Positions 34,991 through 49,745 of a stretch of DNA of 64,000 bases are shown piece by piece (the first letter of the stretch is position 1; each line of letters begins with the position of its first letter). The notes beneath the pieces are model-generated. The model worked only from the letters and a program-made list of their open reading frames with translations, searched no databases and had not been told where the DNA came from. The position numbers were made by a program, and so were the translations under genes. Source of the stretch: Sphaerotilus montanus (GTDB lineage Bacteria > Pseudomonadota > Gammaproteobacteria > Burkholderiales > Burkholderiaceae_C); contig NZ_JACCFH010000001.1 in NCBI RefSeq assembly GCF_013410775.1, forward strand, positions 620,001 through 684,000, in the 5' to 3' direction.

Positions 34991-35994
34991 GGCGCGCGCC
35001 CCATCAGGCGGCGCACCGCCGCGACGATCTTGCCAGGCTGCGGCAAGGCGGCCTCCTCCAGATGGCGCGCATACGGGATCGGCACCTCCTCGCTGCAGAC
35101 CCGCGCCGGCGGTGCGTCCAGGTCGAAAAAGGCCTGCTCGGACACGCGTGCCACCACCTCGGCCGCCAGGCTGCCCGAGCGCCACCCTTCATCGACCACC
35201 ACCACGCGGCGGCACTTGCGCACCGAGGCCAGCACGGTGGCCTCGTCGAGCGGCCGCAGCACGCGCAGATCGACCACCTCGGCCGCGATGCCGTCCGCCG
35301 CCAGCGCCTCGGCCGCCTCCAGCACCTTCGGCAGCGAGCCGCCATAGGTCACGAGGCTGACGTCGCTGCCACTGCGCCGCACCCGGGCCTGCCGGATGTC
35401 GACCCGGCACACCGCGGGCACCTCGCCCTGCAGGTTGTAGAGCTGCGCGTGCTCGAACAGCAGCACCGGGTCCGGATCGGCCAGCGCGGGCGCCAGCATG
35501 CCGCGGGCGTCCTCGACGGTGGCGGGGGTCAGGATGCGCAGGCCGGGAATGTGGCCATACCAGCCCTCGAAGCTGTGCGAATGCTGCGCCGCCACCTGCC
35601 GCCCTGCGCCGGTGGCCATGCGGATCACCAGCGGCACCGAGAACTGCCCGCCCGACATGTGGCGCAGCAGCGCCGCGGTGTTGACGATGGGGTCCAGCGC
35701 CAGCAGGCTGAAGTTGACCGTCATCACCTCGACGATCGGACGCATGCCGCCGAGCGCAGCGCCGACCCCGGCACCGACGAAGCCGAGTTCCGACAAGGGC
35801 GTGTCGCGGATGCGCTCGGGGCCGAACTCGTCGAGCAAGCCCTTCGACACCGCGTAGGTGCCGCCGTAGCGGCCCACGTCCTCGCCCATCAGGAACACCC
35901 GCGGGTCCTGCTGCAGCGCCTCGCGCAGGGCTTCCTGCAACGCCTGGCGGTAGCTGATGGTCCGCAGACTGGTCGGGCTGCCGGACTGGTTCAT
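34987..35994 (-). CDS. 2-oxoacid dehydrogenase E1, beta subunit
   Basis: Transketolase-like beta subunit of 335 aa. The start [41 protein letters not shown] contains the GEDVG signature with the Glu that activates thiamine diphosphate. [28 protein letters not shown] follows. It assembles with the alpha subunit as alpha2-beta2. The gene overlaps both its neighbours by four bases, consistent with fixed stoichiometry. Pyruvate, acetoin or branched-chain 2-oxo acids are all possible substrates; the adjacent acetyl-CoA synthetase favours pyruvate or acetoin. Confidence 0.93.
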   Translation of the reverse strand: MNQSGSPTSLRTISYRQALQEALREALQQDPRVFLMGEDVGRYGGTYAVSKGLLDEFGPERIRDTPLSELGFVGAGVGAALGGMRPIVEVMTVNFSLLALDPIVNTAALLRHMSGGQFSVPLVIRMATGAGRQVAAQHSHSFEGWYGHIPGLRILTPATVEDARGMLAPALADPDPVLLFEHAQLYNLQGEVPAVCRVDIRQARVRRSGSDVSLVTYGGSLPKVLEAAEALAADGIAAEVVDLRVLRPLDEATVLASVRKCRRVVVVDEGWRSGSLAAEVVARVSEQAFFDLDAPPARVCSEEVPIPYARHLEEAALPQPGKIVAAVRRLMGRAP

Positions 35995-37012
35995 GGCGCG
36001 GGCCCCTCTGCGGCCGGGGTGAGCACGTCGCGCAGCAGGTCTTCCACCGGCTCCCAGGTGCCGGCTTCGGCGAAGGCGACAGCGGCGTCCACCTCGGCCT
36101 GCGCGCGGGCATCGAGGGCCAGGAAGGTGTCTTCGGTCAGGTCACCCTGCGCCTTCAGGCGGGCCGTGAAGGTGTGGATCGGCCCGCGGGCCTTCCATTG
36201 CTCGACTTCGCTGCGGTCGCGGTACAGCTCGGCATCGAACATCGAATGGGCACGGAAGCGGTAGGTGCGGAACTCGATGAACCGCGGCCCGCCGTCCAGC
36301 ACCGGCGGCCGCGCGCCGCGGACCGTCTCGTGCACGGCCACCACGTCCATGCCGTCCACGGCCAGCGCCGGCATGCCGTAGGACGCGGCCTTGAGACACA
36401 GGTCGGTCTGCGATTCGGAGCGCGCCAGCGCGGTGCCCATCGCGTACAGGTTGTTCTCGCAGCAGAACAGCACCGGCAGCCGCCACAGCGCGGCCAGGTT
36501 CATCGCCTCGTGGAAAGCGCCTTCGGCCACCGCACCCTCGCCGAAGAAGCAGGCCGTCACCGCGGACCGCCCCGCGAGCCGGTCGGCCAGCGCCAGCCCC
36601 ACCGCCAGCGGCAGGCCACCGCCGACGATCGCCTGTCCGCCGAAGAAGCGCGTTGCGCGGTCGAACAGGTGCATCGAGCCGCCGCGTCCACGCGAGCAGC
36701 CCTCCTGCTTGCCGTACATCTCGGCCATCACCGCATTCATGCCCACGCCGCGCAGCAAGGCGTGGGCATGCTCGCGGTAGGTGGCGACCACGTTGTCGTC
36801 CGGCCCGAAGACCCGCAGCGCCCCTGCGGCCACCGCTTCCTCGCCGATGTACAGGTGCAGGAAGCCGCGGATCTTCTGCTGGCCATACAGCGCCGCGCAC
36901 TGCTCCTCCATGCGGCGGATGCGCAGCAGATCGTGCAGCACCGCCAGCGAGAGCGCTGGCGCCCACGGCACCGGGCCGGACGGCGGCAGCGGCACGCCGG
37001 ACCCCGGCCCGG

Positions 37013-37016
<4 letters not shown>
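35991..37016 (-). CDS. 2-oxoacid dehydrogenase E1, alpha subunit
   Basis: Thiamine-diphosphate subunit of 341 aa, heterotetrameric E1 type. ThDP-binding motif is [20 protein letters not shown] with ENN 28 residues on; the usual GDG reads GEG, a substitution that still provides an acidic Mg2+ ligand. [20 protein letters not shown] and [15 protein letters not shown] are the expected loops. It begins immediately after the synthetase gene with a 4-base overlap. Most betaproteobacteria use a homodimeric AceE for their main pyruvate dehydrogenase, so this is a second, conditional complex. Confidence 0.93.
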
Positions 37017-38809
<1,793 letters not shown>

Positions 38810-38855
38810 GGCGAGACTCCCTGCCCGCAGGCTAGCGTCCGGCGCTGGCCGGGCG

Positions 38856-38869
38856 TTGCGTCTGCTCAA
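38856..38869 (-). promoter_or_regulatory. Candidate FNR/ANR-type site upstream of the acetyl-CoA synthetase gene
   Basis: On the minus strand this reads TTGAGCAGACGCAA, matching the TTGA-N6-TCAA core at seven of eight core bases and the ppsA palindrome at 11 of 14 positions. It is centred about 54 bases before the ATG at 38809 and lies wholly in the short gap after the Lon-like gene. Confidence 0.4.
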
Positions 38870-41329
38870 TCACCGGTCCGGCCAGCCGCTCCGGCGTGCC
38901 GGCCAGAGCGGACGCCCCCGGCGCGCCGGCCGCGGCCCACCCACCCCCACGCGCTCGCAGGCGCGGCGGTAGTCCTGCAGCGTGCGCTGCGCGCGGCCCA
39001 GCACCGTTTCCGGCAGATAGCCCTGCGGCCCGAGCGTGCCGAAGTCGCGCCCGGCCAGCAGGGCCATGCCGTCGCTGGCGTGGTCGGCGGTGAAGATCTG
39101 GAAGCGGCCGGCCACCACCGCCTCCACCACGCGGGGACTCAGCATCAGGTTGCGGCGGTTGCGGCGCGGGATCAGCACGCCCTGCCCGCCATCCAGCCCC
39201 AGCCGCTCGCAGCTGCGGAAGTAGCCCTCGATCTTCTCGTTGATGCCGCCGACCGGCAGCACCTCGCCATGCTGGTTGAGCGCGCCGGTCACCGCGATGC
39301 CCTGGCGCAGCGGCAGGCCGGACAGCGCGGACAGCAGGGCGTAGAACTCGGCGCACGAGGCCGAGTCGCCTTCGACACCGCTGTACTCCTGCTCGAACAC
39401 CACCGCGGCATCGAGTGCCAGCGGCGCGAGGTGCGAGAACAGCGCCGACAGGTAGCTCTGCAGGATCAGCACGCCCTTGTCGTGGATGGGGCCGGACATC
39501 TCGACCTCGCGCTCGATGTCGAGCAGCCCTTCCTCGCCCGCATGGGTCGACGCCGTCACCCGGACCGGGAAACCGAACTGGTAGTCGCCAAGGTCCACCA
39601 CCGTCAGGCCGTTGACCTGCCCGACCCGCTCGCCGCACACGTCCAGCAGGCGTTCGCCGTCGGTGATCGATTCCTGCAGGCGCTGCTCGGGGTAGTCGTG
39701 CCGGTAGAGGCGCGCGGCGATCGCCGCTTGCACATCCTGCGCCTCGACCAGCGTGGCACCCCGGGCACGGGCCGCGCCGGCGCTCTCCATCACCAGGGCC
39801 TCGCAGCGGGCGAAGCGGGCGCTCTGGCGGGTCTGGTCCTCGGCCTCGCGGTGGGTTTCCTCGATCAGGCGGGCCACGGCCGGGGCCGTGCAATGCGGCA
39901 GGCCCAGCCGGCGGCAGGCGTGGGCCACGAAGACGGCGGTGGCCCGGTGGGTCTCGGCCGTGGCCGTGAAGCTCTCGGCGAAGTCGACCTTGCAGCGAAA
40001 GCGCCGGGCCAGTTCGGGGTCGCCCTCCTGCACGAGGTAGTACTCCTCGACCGAGGCGATCAGCACGATCTTGAGCACCACGTCGACCGGCTCGGGCTGC
40101 AGCGATGCCGCGCTGACGGGCGCGTAGAGCATGCCCGGCTCCTCCATCTGCAGCCGGCCGCTGCGCAGGAAACGCCGCAGCTTCTCGCGCACCACCTCGT
40201 CGGCCAGCAGATCGCGCAGGTGCAGCAGCAGGAAACCGCCATGGGCCTTGAGCACGCTGCCCGCGCGGATGCGCGAGAAGTCGCTCACCAGCACGCCCTC
40301 TTCCGACCCGTACTCGATGCCGCCGAACAGGGCGCGGAACGAAGGGTCGTCGCCGATCACCACCGGCGCGCCGGTCTGGCCATGGTGGTCCACCACCACG
40401 TTGACCCGCAGGCGCGCCAGCACGTCCAGCAGCGCCGCCGCACGCACCTCGTCCTGCTCGTCGCCGGGCAGGAACAGCGCGAGGTTCTCCAGCACGTCGT
40501 GCTGCACCTGCTCCAGATGGCCGCCGAGCTTGAGCGCGTCCTGGACCTGCCCGCCCATCCGGTCGCGGACCGCCTGCAGGCCCTGTTCCAGCATGGGCCG
40601 GATGCGCTGACGCCGCAGGGCCAGCAGCGCCTCGTTCATCGCCAGTTCGCGGGCCCGCGAGTCCTCCAGGAAATGGCTGATCGCGGTCCGCAGCTCGCTT
40701 TCCGCGGCATCCATGCCCGCCCGCTGCGCGCGGCTCAGCGCCATGGCCTTGCTGGCCGTCAGCGGCTCGCCGTGGTCGTCGCGCTGGGTGAACACCATGC
40801 GGCCCTGCTCCCGGATCAGTCCGAAGTTGCGGGCCTCGGCCAAGGCGCTCAGGGTGGCGAAGGCCTGCTCTTCCTCGGACTGGTGGTCCGCCTCGATGCG
40901 CTCGCAGTCGGCCTTGACGTCCGGGGCCAGCAGCCGTTTCGGGATCTCGGCCTGCAGCGTCCGGGCCAGATCTGCCATCCCCTGGCGCAGCAGGCGGCCC
41001 CCGCCGGCCGGCAGGTGCAGCGCGACGGGATGCTCCGGCGCCTCGAAGTGGTGGAGGTAGCAGAGGTCCGGGGGCACCGGCCGGCTGGCGGCTTCCCGGG
41101 CCATCATCTCGCCCAGCAGCGAGGCGCGCCCGCTGCCGACTTCGCCGAGCACGAACAGGTGGTAGTCCGGCTGCGCCATCTGCAGTCCGAACCGCGCAGC
41201 CTGCTCGGCCCGCGCCTGCCCGATCCAGGGCAGCGTTTCCTGCAGCAGCTCGGCCGTCTCGGCAAACCCCAGCGCCGCGGGATCGACGCTCAGGCGCAGG
41301 TCGGCCGGTAACACCCTGGCAATGGACAT
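38870..41329 (-). CDS. Lon-like ATP-dependent protease (LonH/YcbZ type)
   Basis: AAA+ Lon-family protein of 819 aa. A degenerate P-loop VLGEVGSGRASLLGEMM near residue 58 starts the ATPase region; an inserted coiled-coil middle region (about 130-300) follows, then Lon-type ATPase features (GGFLLLHLRDLLADE, ARRFRCKVDFAE). The proteolytic domain has the catalytic dyad: Ser656 in GDSAS and Lys699 in GGINEKIEG. This arrangement matches the YcbZ/LonH group rather than housekeeping Lon. The last 30 residues are Arg/Pro rich. Start ATG 41329 has GAGGG eight bases upstream. It lies directly before the synthetase-PDH operon in the same direction. Confidence 0.88.
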   Translation of the reverse strand: MSIARVLPADLRLSVDPAALGFAETAELLQETLPWIGQARAEQAARFGLQMAQPDYHLFVLGEVGSGRASLLGEMMAREAASRPVPPDLCYLHHFEAPEHPVALHLPAGGGRLLRQGMADLARTLQAEIPKRLLAPDVKADCERIEADHQSEEEQAFATLSALAEARNFGLIREQGRMVFTQRDDHGEPLTASKAMALSRAQRAGMDAAESELRTAISHFLEDSRARELAMNEALLALRRQRIRPMLEQGLQAVRDRMGGQVQDALKLGGHLEQVQHDVLENLALFLPGDEQDEVRAAALLDVLARLRVNVVVDHHGQTGAPVVIGDDPSFRALFGGIEYGSEEGVLVSDFSRIRAGSVLKAHGGFLLLHLRDLLADEVVREKLRRFLRSGRLQMEEPGMLYAPVSAASLQPEPVDVVLKIVLIASVEEYYLVQEGDPELARRFRCKVDFAESFTATAETHRATAVFVAHACRRLGLPHCTAPAVARLIEETHREAEDQTRQSARFARCEALVMESAGAARARGATLVEAQDVQAAIAARLYRHDYPEQRLQESITDGERLLDVCGERVGQVNGLTVVDLGDYQFGFPVRVTASTHAGEEGLLDIEREVEMSGPIHDKGVLILQSYLSALFSHLAPLALDAAVVFEQEYSGVEGDSASCAEFYALLSALSGLPLRQGIAVTGALNQHGEVLPVGGINEKIEGYFRSCERLGLDGGQGVLIPRRNRRNLMLSPRVVEAVVAGRFQIFTADHASDGMALLAGRDFGTLGPQGYLPETVLGRAQRTLQDYRRACERVGVGGPRPARRGRPLWPARRSGWPDR

Positions 41330-41390
41330 GGACGACGCCCTCGGCAGTTCCTCCCGTCCATTGTGACGCCGGTGGCGCCGGAGGTGCGGC

Positions 41391-41990
41391 TCAGACCACG
41401 CGCCGCCAGGTCACGCAGCGGTTGTTCGAGGGCATCGCGCGGTCCTCGACCAGCGCCAGCCCCGCCGCACGGGCCAGCGCATCGACCAGTTCGAATTCGC
41501 GCACCCCACGCTGCGGGTCCGCCGCGCGCAGCGAGGTGTCGAACGCGGCGTTGCTGGCGCTGGTGTGCAGGCCCATGTACTTGAACGGACCGTAGGCGAT
41601 CACCAGCCCGCCCGGAGTCAGTACCGAGACCACGCGCTCGAAGAAGGTCTGCACCTCCGTCCAGCCCATGATGTGCAGCGTGTTGGCGGTGTAGACGGCG
41701 TCGTAGGAGGACGTCGGCCAGTCACCAGCGACATCCAGACAGATCGGGGCGGGGGTGTTCGGCAGTGCCGCGTCGGCCAGCCACAGGCAGATGCCGGGCA
41801 GGTTGGCGCGCACGTCGGAGGTCTGCCAGCGCAGGTGCTTGAGCGTTGCAGCAAAATGCACCGCATGCTGCCCGGTACCGCTGCCCACCTCTAGCACCGT
41901 GCGTCGATCGGCCAGCAAGGCGCGCAGCACCGCAAGGATGGGTTCGCGGTTGCGGTCGCAGGCAGGTGCAAAGGGCTTGTCGACGGTCAT
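41391..41990 (-). CDS. SAM-dependent methyltransferase, DUF938
   Basis: Rossmann methyltransferase of 199 aa. The SAM-binding loop VLEVGSGTGQHAVHFA is near residue 35, and DVAGDWPTSSYDAVYTANTLHIMGW plus GPFKYMGLHTSASNAAFD are signatures of DUF938. Start chosen at 41990 (MTVDKPFAPACDRNREPIL), which matches the family N-terminus; the frame continues 26 codons further. Substrate unknown. It is divergent from panB. Confidence 0.87.
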   Translation of the reverse strand: MTVDKPFAPACDRNREPILAVLRALLADRRTVLEVGSGTGQHAVHFAATLKHLRWQTSDVRANLPGICLWLADAALPNTPAPICLDVAGDWPTSSYDAVYTANTLHIMGWTEVQTFFERVVSVLTPGGLVIAYGPFKYMGLHTSASNAAFDTSLRAADPQRGVREFELVDALARAAGLALVEDRAMPSNNRCVTWRRVV

Positions 41991-42075
41991 GGTGAGAACA
42001 TCGGGCAGTAGATGGACAGTGGATGCCGTTCGGCACGGTCTGAAAGTATCACTGCTGCAGTGCAGCAACGCTGAC

Positions 42076-42081
42076 TAGAAT
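42076..42081 (+). promoter_or_regulatory. Possible -10 of the panBC operon
   Basis: TAGAAT at 42076-42081 lies about 60 bases before panB. Immediately upstream is the inverted repeat GCTGCA-N-TGCAGC (42054-42066), which overlaps the place where a -35 would be; no consensus -35 is seen. A regulator binding the repeat is possible. Confidence 0.3.
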
Positions 42082-42137
42082 GCCTCAGACCTCTGCAAAA
42101 CGGGGGTCCGTACCTGAAAAAAATTCGCCTGGAGACC

Positions 42138-42995
42138 ATGATGAGTTCTCACGCACAGCCCACCTCGAACCCGAACAGCCGCAAACCCGCCACGCTGCAC
42201 TCCCTGCGCGCCATGCACGCACGAGGGGAAAAAGTCACCATGCTGACCGCTTACGACGCCACATTCGCGCGTCTGGCGGACGAAGCAGGCCTCGATACGC
42301 TGCTGGTCGGCGACTCGCTGGGCATGTTGCTGCAGGGCTACAATAGTACCATTCCCGTTTCACTAGATGAAATGGTCTACCACACCCGCTGTGTGGCGCG
42401 GGGTCTGCAGGGCGGCTCCGCCTGGCTGGTGTCCGACCTGCCCTTCGGCAGCTACCAGCAGAGTCCGGCGCAGGCCATGGCCTCGGCGGCGGCGCTGATG
42501 CAGGCCGGCGCGCAGATGGTCAAGCTCGAAGGCGGTGGCTGGACGGCCGAGATGGTGCGCTTCCTGGTCGACCGCGGTGTGCCGGTGTGCGCCCACCTGG
42601 GTCTGACGCCGCAGAGCGTGCACGCGCTGGGCGGCTACCGGGTGCAGGGCCGCGATGCCGACAGCGCGGCCGTGCTGCGCCGCCACGCCAGGGAGCTGGC
42701 GGACGCCGGTGCGGCGATGATGGTGCTGGAGCTGATGCCCTCGTCGGTCGCGGCGGACGTGCAGGCCGACAACCCCGGCCTGGTCACCATCGGCATCGGC
42801 GCCGGCCCGGACACCGCGGGGCAGGTGCTGGTGCTGCACGACATGCTCGGCGTCACCCGCGGCAAGCTGCCCCGGTTTGTCCGCAACTTCATGGCCGAAG
42901 GCGGCAGCATCGAGGACGCGCTGCGCCGCTACGTCGCCGCCGTGAAGGACGGCAGCTTCCCCGACCCGGTCGCCCACGCCTACGCCGCCAGCTGA
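42138..42995 (+). CDS. panB: 3-methyl-2-oxobutanoate hydroxymethyltransferase
   Basis: First committed enzyme of pantothenate synthesis, making ketopantoate from ketoisovalerate and methylene-tetrahydrofolate. 285 aa. The start of the barrel is [32 protein letters not shown], with the metal-binding Asp in VGDS, then DLPFGSYQ and [20 protein letters not shown], and VLVLHDMLG near the end. Two adjacent ATGs (42138 and 42141) are possible; the second is better spaced from GGAG. It is followed 18 bases later by panC. Confidence 0.96.
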   Translation: MMSSHAQPTSNPNSRKPATLHSLRAMHARGEKVTMLTAYDATFARLADEAGLDTLLVGDSLGMLLQGYNSTIPVSLDEMVYHTRCVARGLQGGSAWLVSDLPFGSYQQSPAQAMASAAALMQAGAQMVKLEGGGWTAEMVRFLVDRGVPVCAHLGLTPQSVHALGGYRVQGRDADSAAVLRRHARELADAGAAMMVLELMPSSVAADVQADNPGLVTIGIGAGPDTAGQVLVLHDMLGVTRGKLPRFVRNFMAEGGSIEDALRRYVAAVKDGSFPDPVAHAYAAS

Positions 42996-43862
<867 letters not shown>

Positions 43863-43869
43863 TCTCTCC

Positions 43870-44125
43870 ATGCGCGCCGACACCTCCGCCTTCGCCAGCG
43901 CCACCAGCGGCATGGCCGAGCAGTACGCGCTGGCCAGCTTCAACGTGCTGGCGCCGGACCTGTTGTGGCGCGAGGCGCCGCGAGTCGAACTCGACCATGG
44001 CGGCGGTACCACGCGGGAACGGTGCCCATGTCACGCCGACCTTCATGGTCGACGGGCTGGTCGTGGCGGACATGGGGAGCGGGGAGACGGTCGAGGCGTG
44101 GCTGGGGCGGCTCGAACTGGCGTGA
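43870..44125 (+). pseudogene. Short degenerate reading frames between panC and pyrG
   Basis: A frame from 43870 reads MRADTSAFASATSGMAEQY and continues plausibly (LASFNVLAPDLLWREAPRVELDHGG), then turns into Arg/Gly-rich noise around 43990. In the +1 frame from 43997 a more protein-like stretch begins, including HVTPTFMVDGLVVADMGSG and ending WLGRLELA at a TGA (44123-44125). Two compatible-looking fragments in neighbouring frames suggest a frameshifted or deleted gene remnant. I do not recognise the family with confidence; the second fragment loosely resembles C-termini with a PTF-x-VDG motif. It could also be chance. Confidence 0.3.
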
Positions 44126-44146
44126 GGCGGTCTGGCGGTGTCCGCC

Positions 44147-44152
44147 TATAAT
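44147..44152 (+). promoter_or_regulatory. -10 element of the pyrG operon
   Basis: A perfect TATAAT at 44147-44152 stands out in this GC-rich sequence, 85 bases before the pyrG ATG. The -35 position (about 44124-44129, GAGGCG-like) is weak. A TCTTTTT tract follows directly. Confidence 0.45.
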
Positions 44153-44179
44153 CTCTTTTTACCACCACGGCCCTCCTGA

Positions 44180-45895
<1,716 letters not shown>

Positions 45896-46753
45896 ATGCA
45901 GCTCTGCGGCTTCGACGTCGGCCTGAATCGGCCGTTTTTCCTGATCGCCGGTACCTGCTCGATCGAGGGGCTGGAGATGTCGCTGGACGTGGCGGGGCAG
46001 CTCAAGGAAGCCTGCACCGCGCTGGGCATCCCGCTGATCTACAAGGGCTCCTTCGACAAGGCCAACCGCTCGTCCGGCTCCAGCCAGCGCGGCGTGGGCA
46101 TGGACGCGGGCCTGAAGATCCTCGACGAAGTGCGCCGCCAGACGGGTCTGCCCGTGCTGACCGACGTGCATGACGCCGCGCAGATCGCCGAAGTCGCCAG
46201 CGTGGTGGACGTGCTGCAGACGCCGGCCTTCCTGTGCCGCCAGACCGATTTCATCCGCGCCGTCGCCCAGTCGGGCAAGCCGGTGAACATCAAGAAGGGC
46301 CAGTTCCTCGCGCCCTGGGACATGAAGAACGTCATCGACAAGGCCCGCGCCGCCGCGAAGGAAGCGGGCTTGTCGGAAGACCTGTTCCTGGCCTGCGAGC
46401 GCGGGGTGAGCTTCGGCTACAACAACCTCGTGGCCGACATGACCAGCCTGGCCGAGATGCGCAACACCGGCGCGCCGGTGGTGTTCGACGTGACCCACTC
46501 GGTGCAGAAGCCGGGCGGGCTGGGCAGCGTCAGCGGTGGCGCCCGCGAGATGGTGCCGGTGCTGGCACGGGCGGGCGTGGGCGCGGGCGTGGCGGGGCTG
46601 TTCATGGAAACGCACCCGAACCCGGCCAAGGCCTGGAGCGACGGCCCGAATGCGGTGCCGCTGCGCCACATGCGCGCGCTGCTGGAGCAGCTGGTGGCCC
46701 TTGACCGGGTGGTCAAGTCGCAACCTTTGCTCGAAAACGATTTTTCTTGCTGA
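45896..46753 (+). CDS. kdsA: 3-deoxy-8-phosphooctulonate (KDO-8-P) synthase
   Basis: Condenses PEP with arabinose 5-phosphate in KDO synthesis for lipopolysaccharide. 285 aa. [55 protein letters not shown], the [16 protein letters not shown] loop and [19 protein letters not shown] match the family. It starts immediately after the pyrG stop. Eno follows after a 120-base gap, as in other beta- and gammaproteobacteria. Confidence 0.97.
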   Translation: MQLCGFDVGLNRPFFLIAGTCSIEGLEMSLDVAGQLKEACTALGIPLIYKGSFDKANRSSGSSQRGVGMDAGLKILDEVRRQTGLPVLTDVHDAAQIAEVASVVDVLQTPAFLCRQTDFIRAVAQSGKPVNIKKGQFLAPWDMKNVIDKARAAAKEAGLSEDLFLACERGVSFGYNNLVADMTSLAEMRNTGAPVVFDVTHSVQKPGGLGSVSGGAREMVPVLARAGVGAGVAGLFMETHPNPAKAWSDGPNAVPLRHMRALLEQLVALDRVVKSQPLLENDFSC

Positions 46754-46858
46754 GCCCTGCTTCAGGCTGGGGATTTAGGATCACGGGTTGCGTCGGATTG
46801 TTCAGCGCGGGTAACGGCCGGAAGGCACCATCCGCACACCACCGACCCAGGACTTTGA

Positions 46859-48157
<1,299 letters not shown>

Positions 48158-48175
48158 TCCGCAGGCGACCAGTCG

Positions 48176-48472
48176 ATGATGAGCCACGGCCGCGTCATCA
48201 CCGTGCTGCTGCTGGCCCTGCTCGGGCTGGTGCACGCCGAACTCTGGTTCGGCAACAGCGGCACGCCGCGCGTGCGGGAGCTGTCGGCGCAGGTCGCCGA
48301 TCAGCAGGCCCGCAATGCCGCGGCGCGCGTGCACAATGACCAGTTGCAGGCCGAGCTGAAGGACCTCAAGGAAGGTCTGGAAATCATCGAGGAAAGTGCC
48401 CGCTTCGAGCTGGGCATGGTCAAGCCGGACGAGATCCTCGTGCAGTACCCGCAAGCCACGCGGGCCAACTGA
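48176..48472 (+). CDS. ftsB: Cell division protein FtsB
   Basis: Small bitopic protein of the FtsQLB divisome complex; 98 aa. One membrane helix (VITVLLLALLGLVHAELWFG, residues 7-26) is followed by a coiled coil (RVRELSAQVADQQARNAAARVHNDQLQAELKDL) and the conserved EIIEESARFELGMVKPDEILVQY segment. It follows eno by 18 bases, the standard arrangement. Two ATGs in tandem are possible starts. Confidence 0.95.
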   Translation: MMSHGRVITVLLLALLGLVHAELWFGNSGTPRVRELSAQVADQQARNAAARVHNDQLQAELKDLKEGLEIIEESARFELGMVKPDEILVQYPQATRAN

Positions 48473-48506
48473 CTGGCAGGCCGCCCGGCCGCAGCCCGCG
48501 CGGCGC

Positions 48507-49745
48507 TCACCCTTCCCCGAGCGCCGCGTCCACCACCTCCACCCAGTGCCGCACCGGCGTCGCGCAACCTGCCTGCAGGTGCGTGATGCAGCCGATGTTG
48601 GCCGAGACGATCGTGTCCGGCTTCAGTGCGCTCAGGTGCGCCAGCTTGCGTTCGCGCAGTTGCTGCGACAGCGCCGGCTGCAGCACCGAGTACGTGCCCG
48701 CCGAGCCGCAGCACAGGTGGCTGTCCTCCGGCAAGGACACCGTGAACCCCAGGTCGCGCAGGCCCGCTTCCAGCCCGCCCTTGAGCTGCTGACCGTGCTG
48801 CAGCGTGCACGGCGGGTGCAGTGCCAGCTGGCCGGCCTGCGCCGCGGCGGCCAGCTTCGGTTTCAGGACCGGCACCAGCATCGGCAGCAGCTCGCTCAGG
48901 TCGCGGGTCAGCGCGCTGATGCGGGCAGCCTTGTCGGCGTAGGCGGGATCGCCCGCGAGGTGGTGGCCGTATTCCTTCACCGTGACGCCGCAGCCGGAGG
49001 CGTTCATCACGATCGCTTCTACCGCCCCGCCCTCGACCAGCGGCCACCATGCGTCGATGTTGCGCCGCATGTCCGCCAGCCCGCCGTCCTGGTCGCCCAG
49101 GTGCGCCCGGATCGCGCCGCAGCAGCCCGCACCGGACGGCGTCACCACCTCGATGCCCGCCGCGTCGAGCACGCGCGCGGTCGCCGCGTTGATGTTCGGG
49201 CTCATCGCTGGCTGCACACAACCCGCCAGCATCAGCATCCGCCGGGCGTGGGACCGCGTCGGCGTGCCGCGCGGGTCCGCCGCCACCCGCTCGGGCACCT
49301 TCGCCTTCAGCACCGCCGGCAACAGCGGGCGCACCACCTGTCCCATCGCCATCGCGGGCGCGAACAGCGGGGAGGTCAGCCCCTCCTTGAGCAGCCAGCG
49401 GGTGGCGCGCTCCAGCGGCGGGCGCTCGACCCGCTCGTCCACCAGCCGCCGCCCGATGTCCACCAGCTCGCCATACGGCACGCCCGACGGACAGGTCGAT
49501 TCACAGTTGCGGCAGGTCAGGCAGCGGTCCAGGTGCAACTGCGTCTCGCGCGTCGCGGGCTCGCCTTCGAGGAAGGCCTTCATCAGGTAGATCCGGCCGC
49601 GCGGCCCGTCCAGCTCGTCGCCGAGCAGCTGGTAGGTCGGGCAGGTCGCGGTGCAGAAGCCGCAGTGCACGCACTTGCGCAGGATCGCCTGCGCGGCCTC
49701 GCCATCGGCAGTGCCGGCGAATTCGGGGGAGAGTTCAGTGTGCAT
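48507..49745 (-). CDS. glcF: Glycolate oxidase iron-sulfur subunit
   Basis: Electron-transfer subunit of the membrane glycolate dehydrogenase; 412 aa. Two 4Fe-4S motifs are present: CVHCGFCTATCP near residue 31 and CLTCRNCESTCP near 85. Two CCG domains follow (LAGCVQPAMSP, GAGCCGAIRAHLG, LHPPCTLQHGQQLKGG, HLCCGSAGTYS). The gene is last of glcDEF and overlaps glcE by 11 bases. The complex oxidises glycolate to glyoxylate, passing electrons to quinone. Confidence 0.95.
   Translation of the reverse strand: MHTELSPEFAGTADGEAAQAILRKCVHCGFCTATCPTYQLLGDELDGPRGRIYLMKAFLEGEPATRETQLHLDRCLTCRNCESTCPSGVPYGELVDIGRRLVDERVERPPLERATRWLLKEGLTSPLFAPAMAMGQVVRPLLPAVLKAKVPERVAADPRGTPTRSHARRMLMLAGCVQPAMSPNINAATARVLDAAGIEVVTPSGAGCCGAIRAHLGDQDGGLADMRRNIDAWWPLVEGGAVEAIVMNASGCGVTVKEYGHHLAGDPAYADKAARISALTRDLSELLPMLVPVLKPKLAAAAQAGQLALHPPCTLQHGQQLKGGLEAGLRDLGFTVSLPEDSHLCCGSAGTYSVLQPALSQQLRERKLAHLSALKPDTIVSANIGCITHLQAGCATPVRHWVEVVDAALGEG

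Noticed and set aside
42054-42066. Inverted repeat GCTGCA-N-TGCAGC before panB as a defined operator
   Set aside because: Symmetric but short and GC-rich; no second copy seen elsewhere, so it is only mentioned with the promoter.
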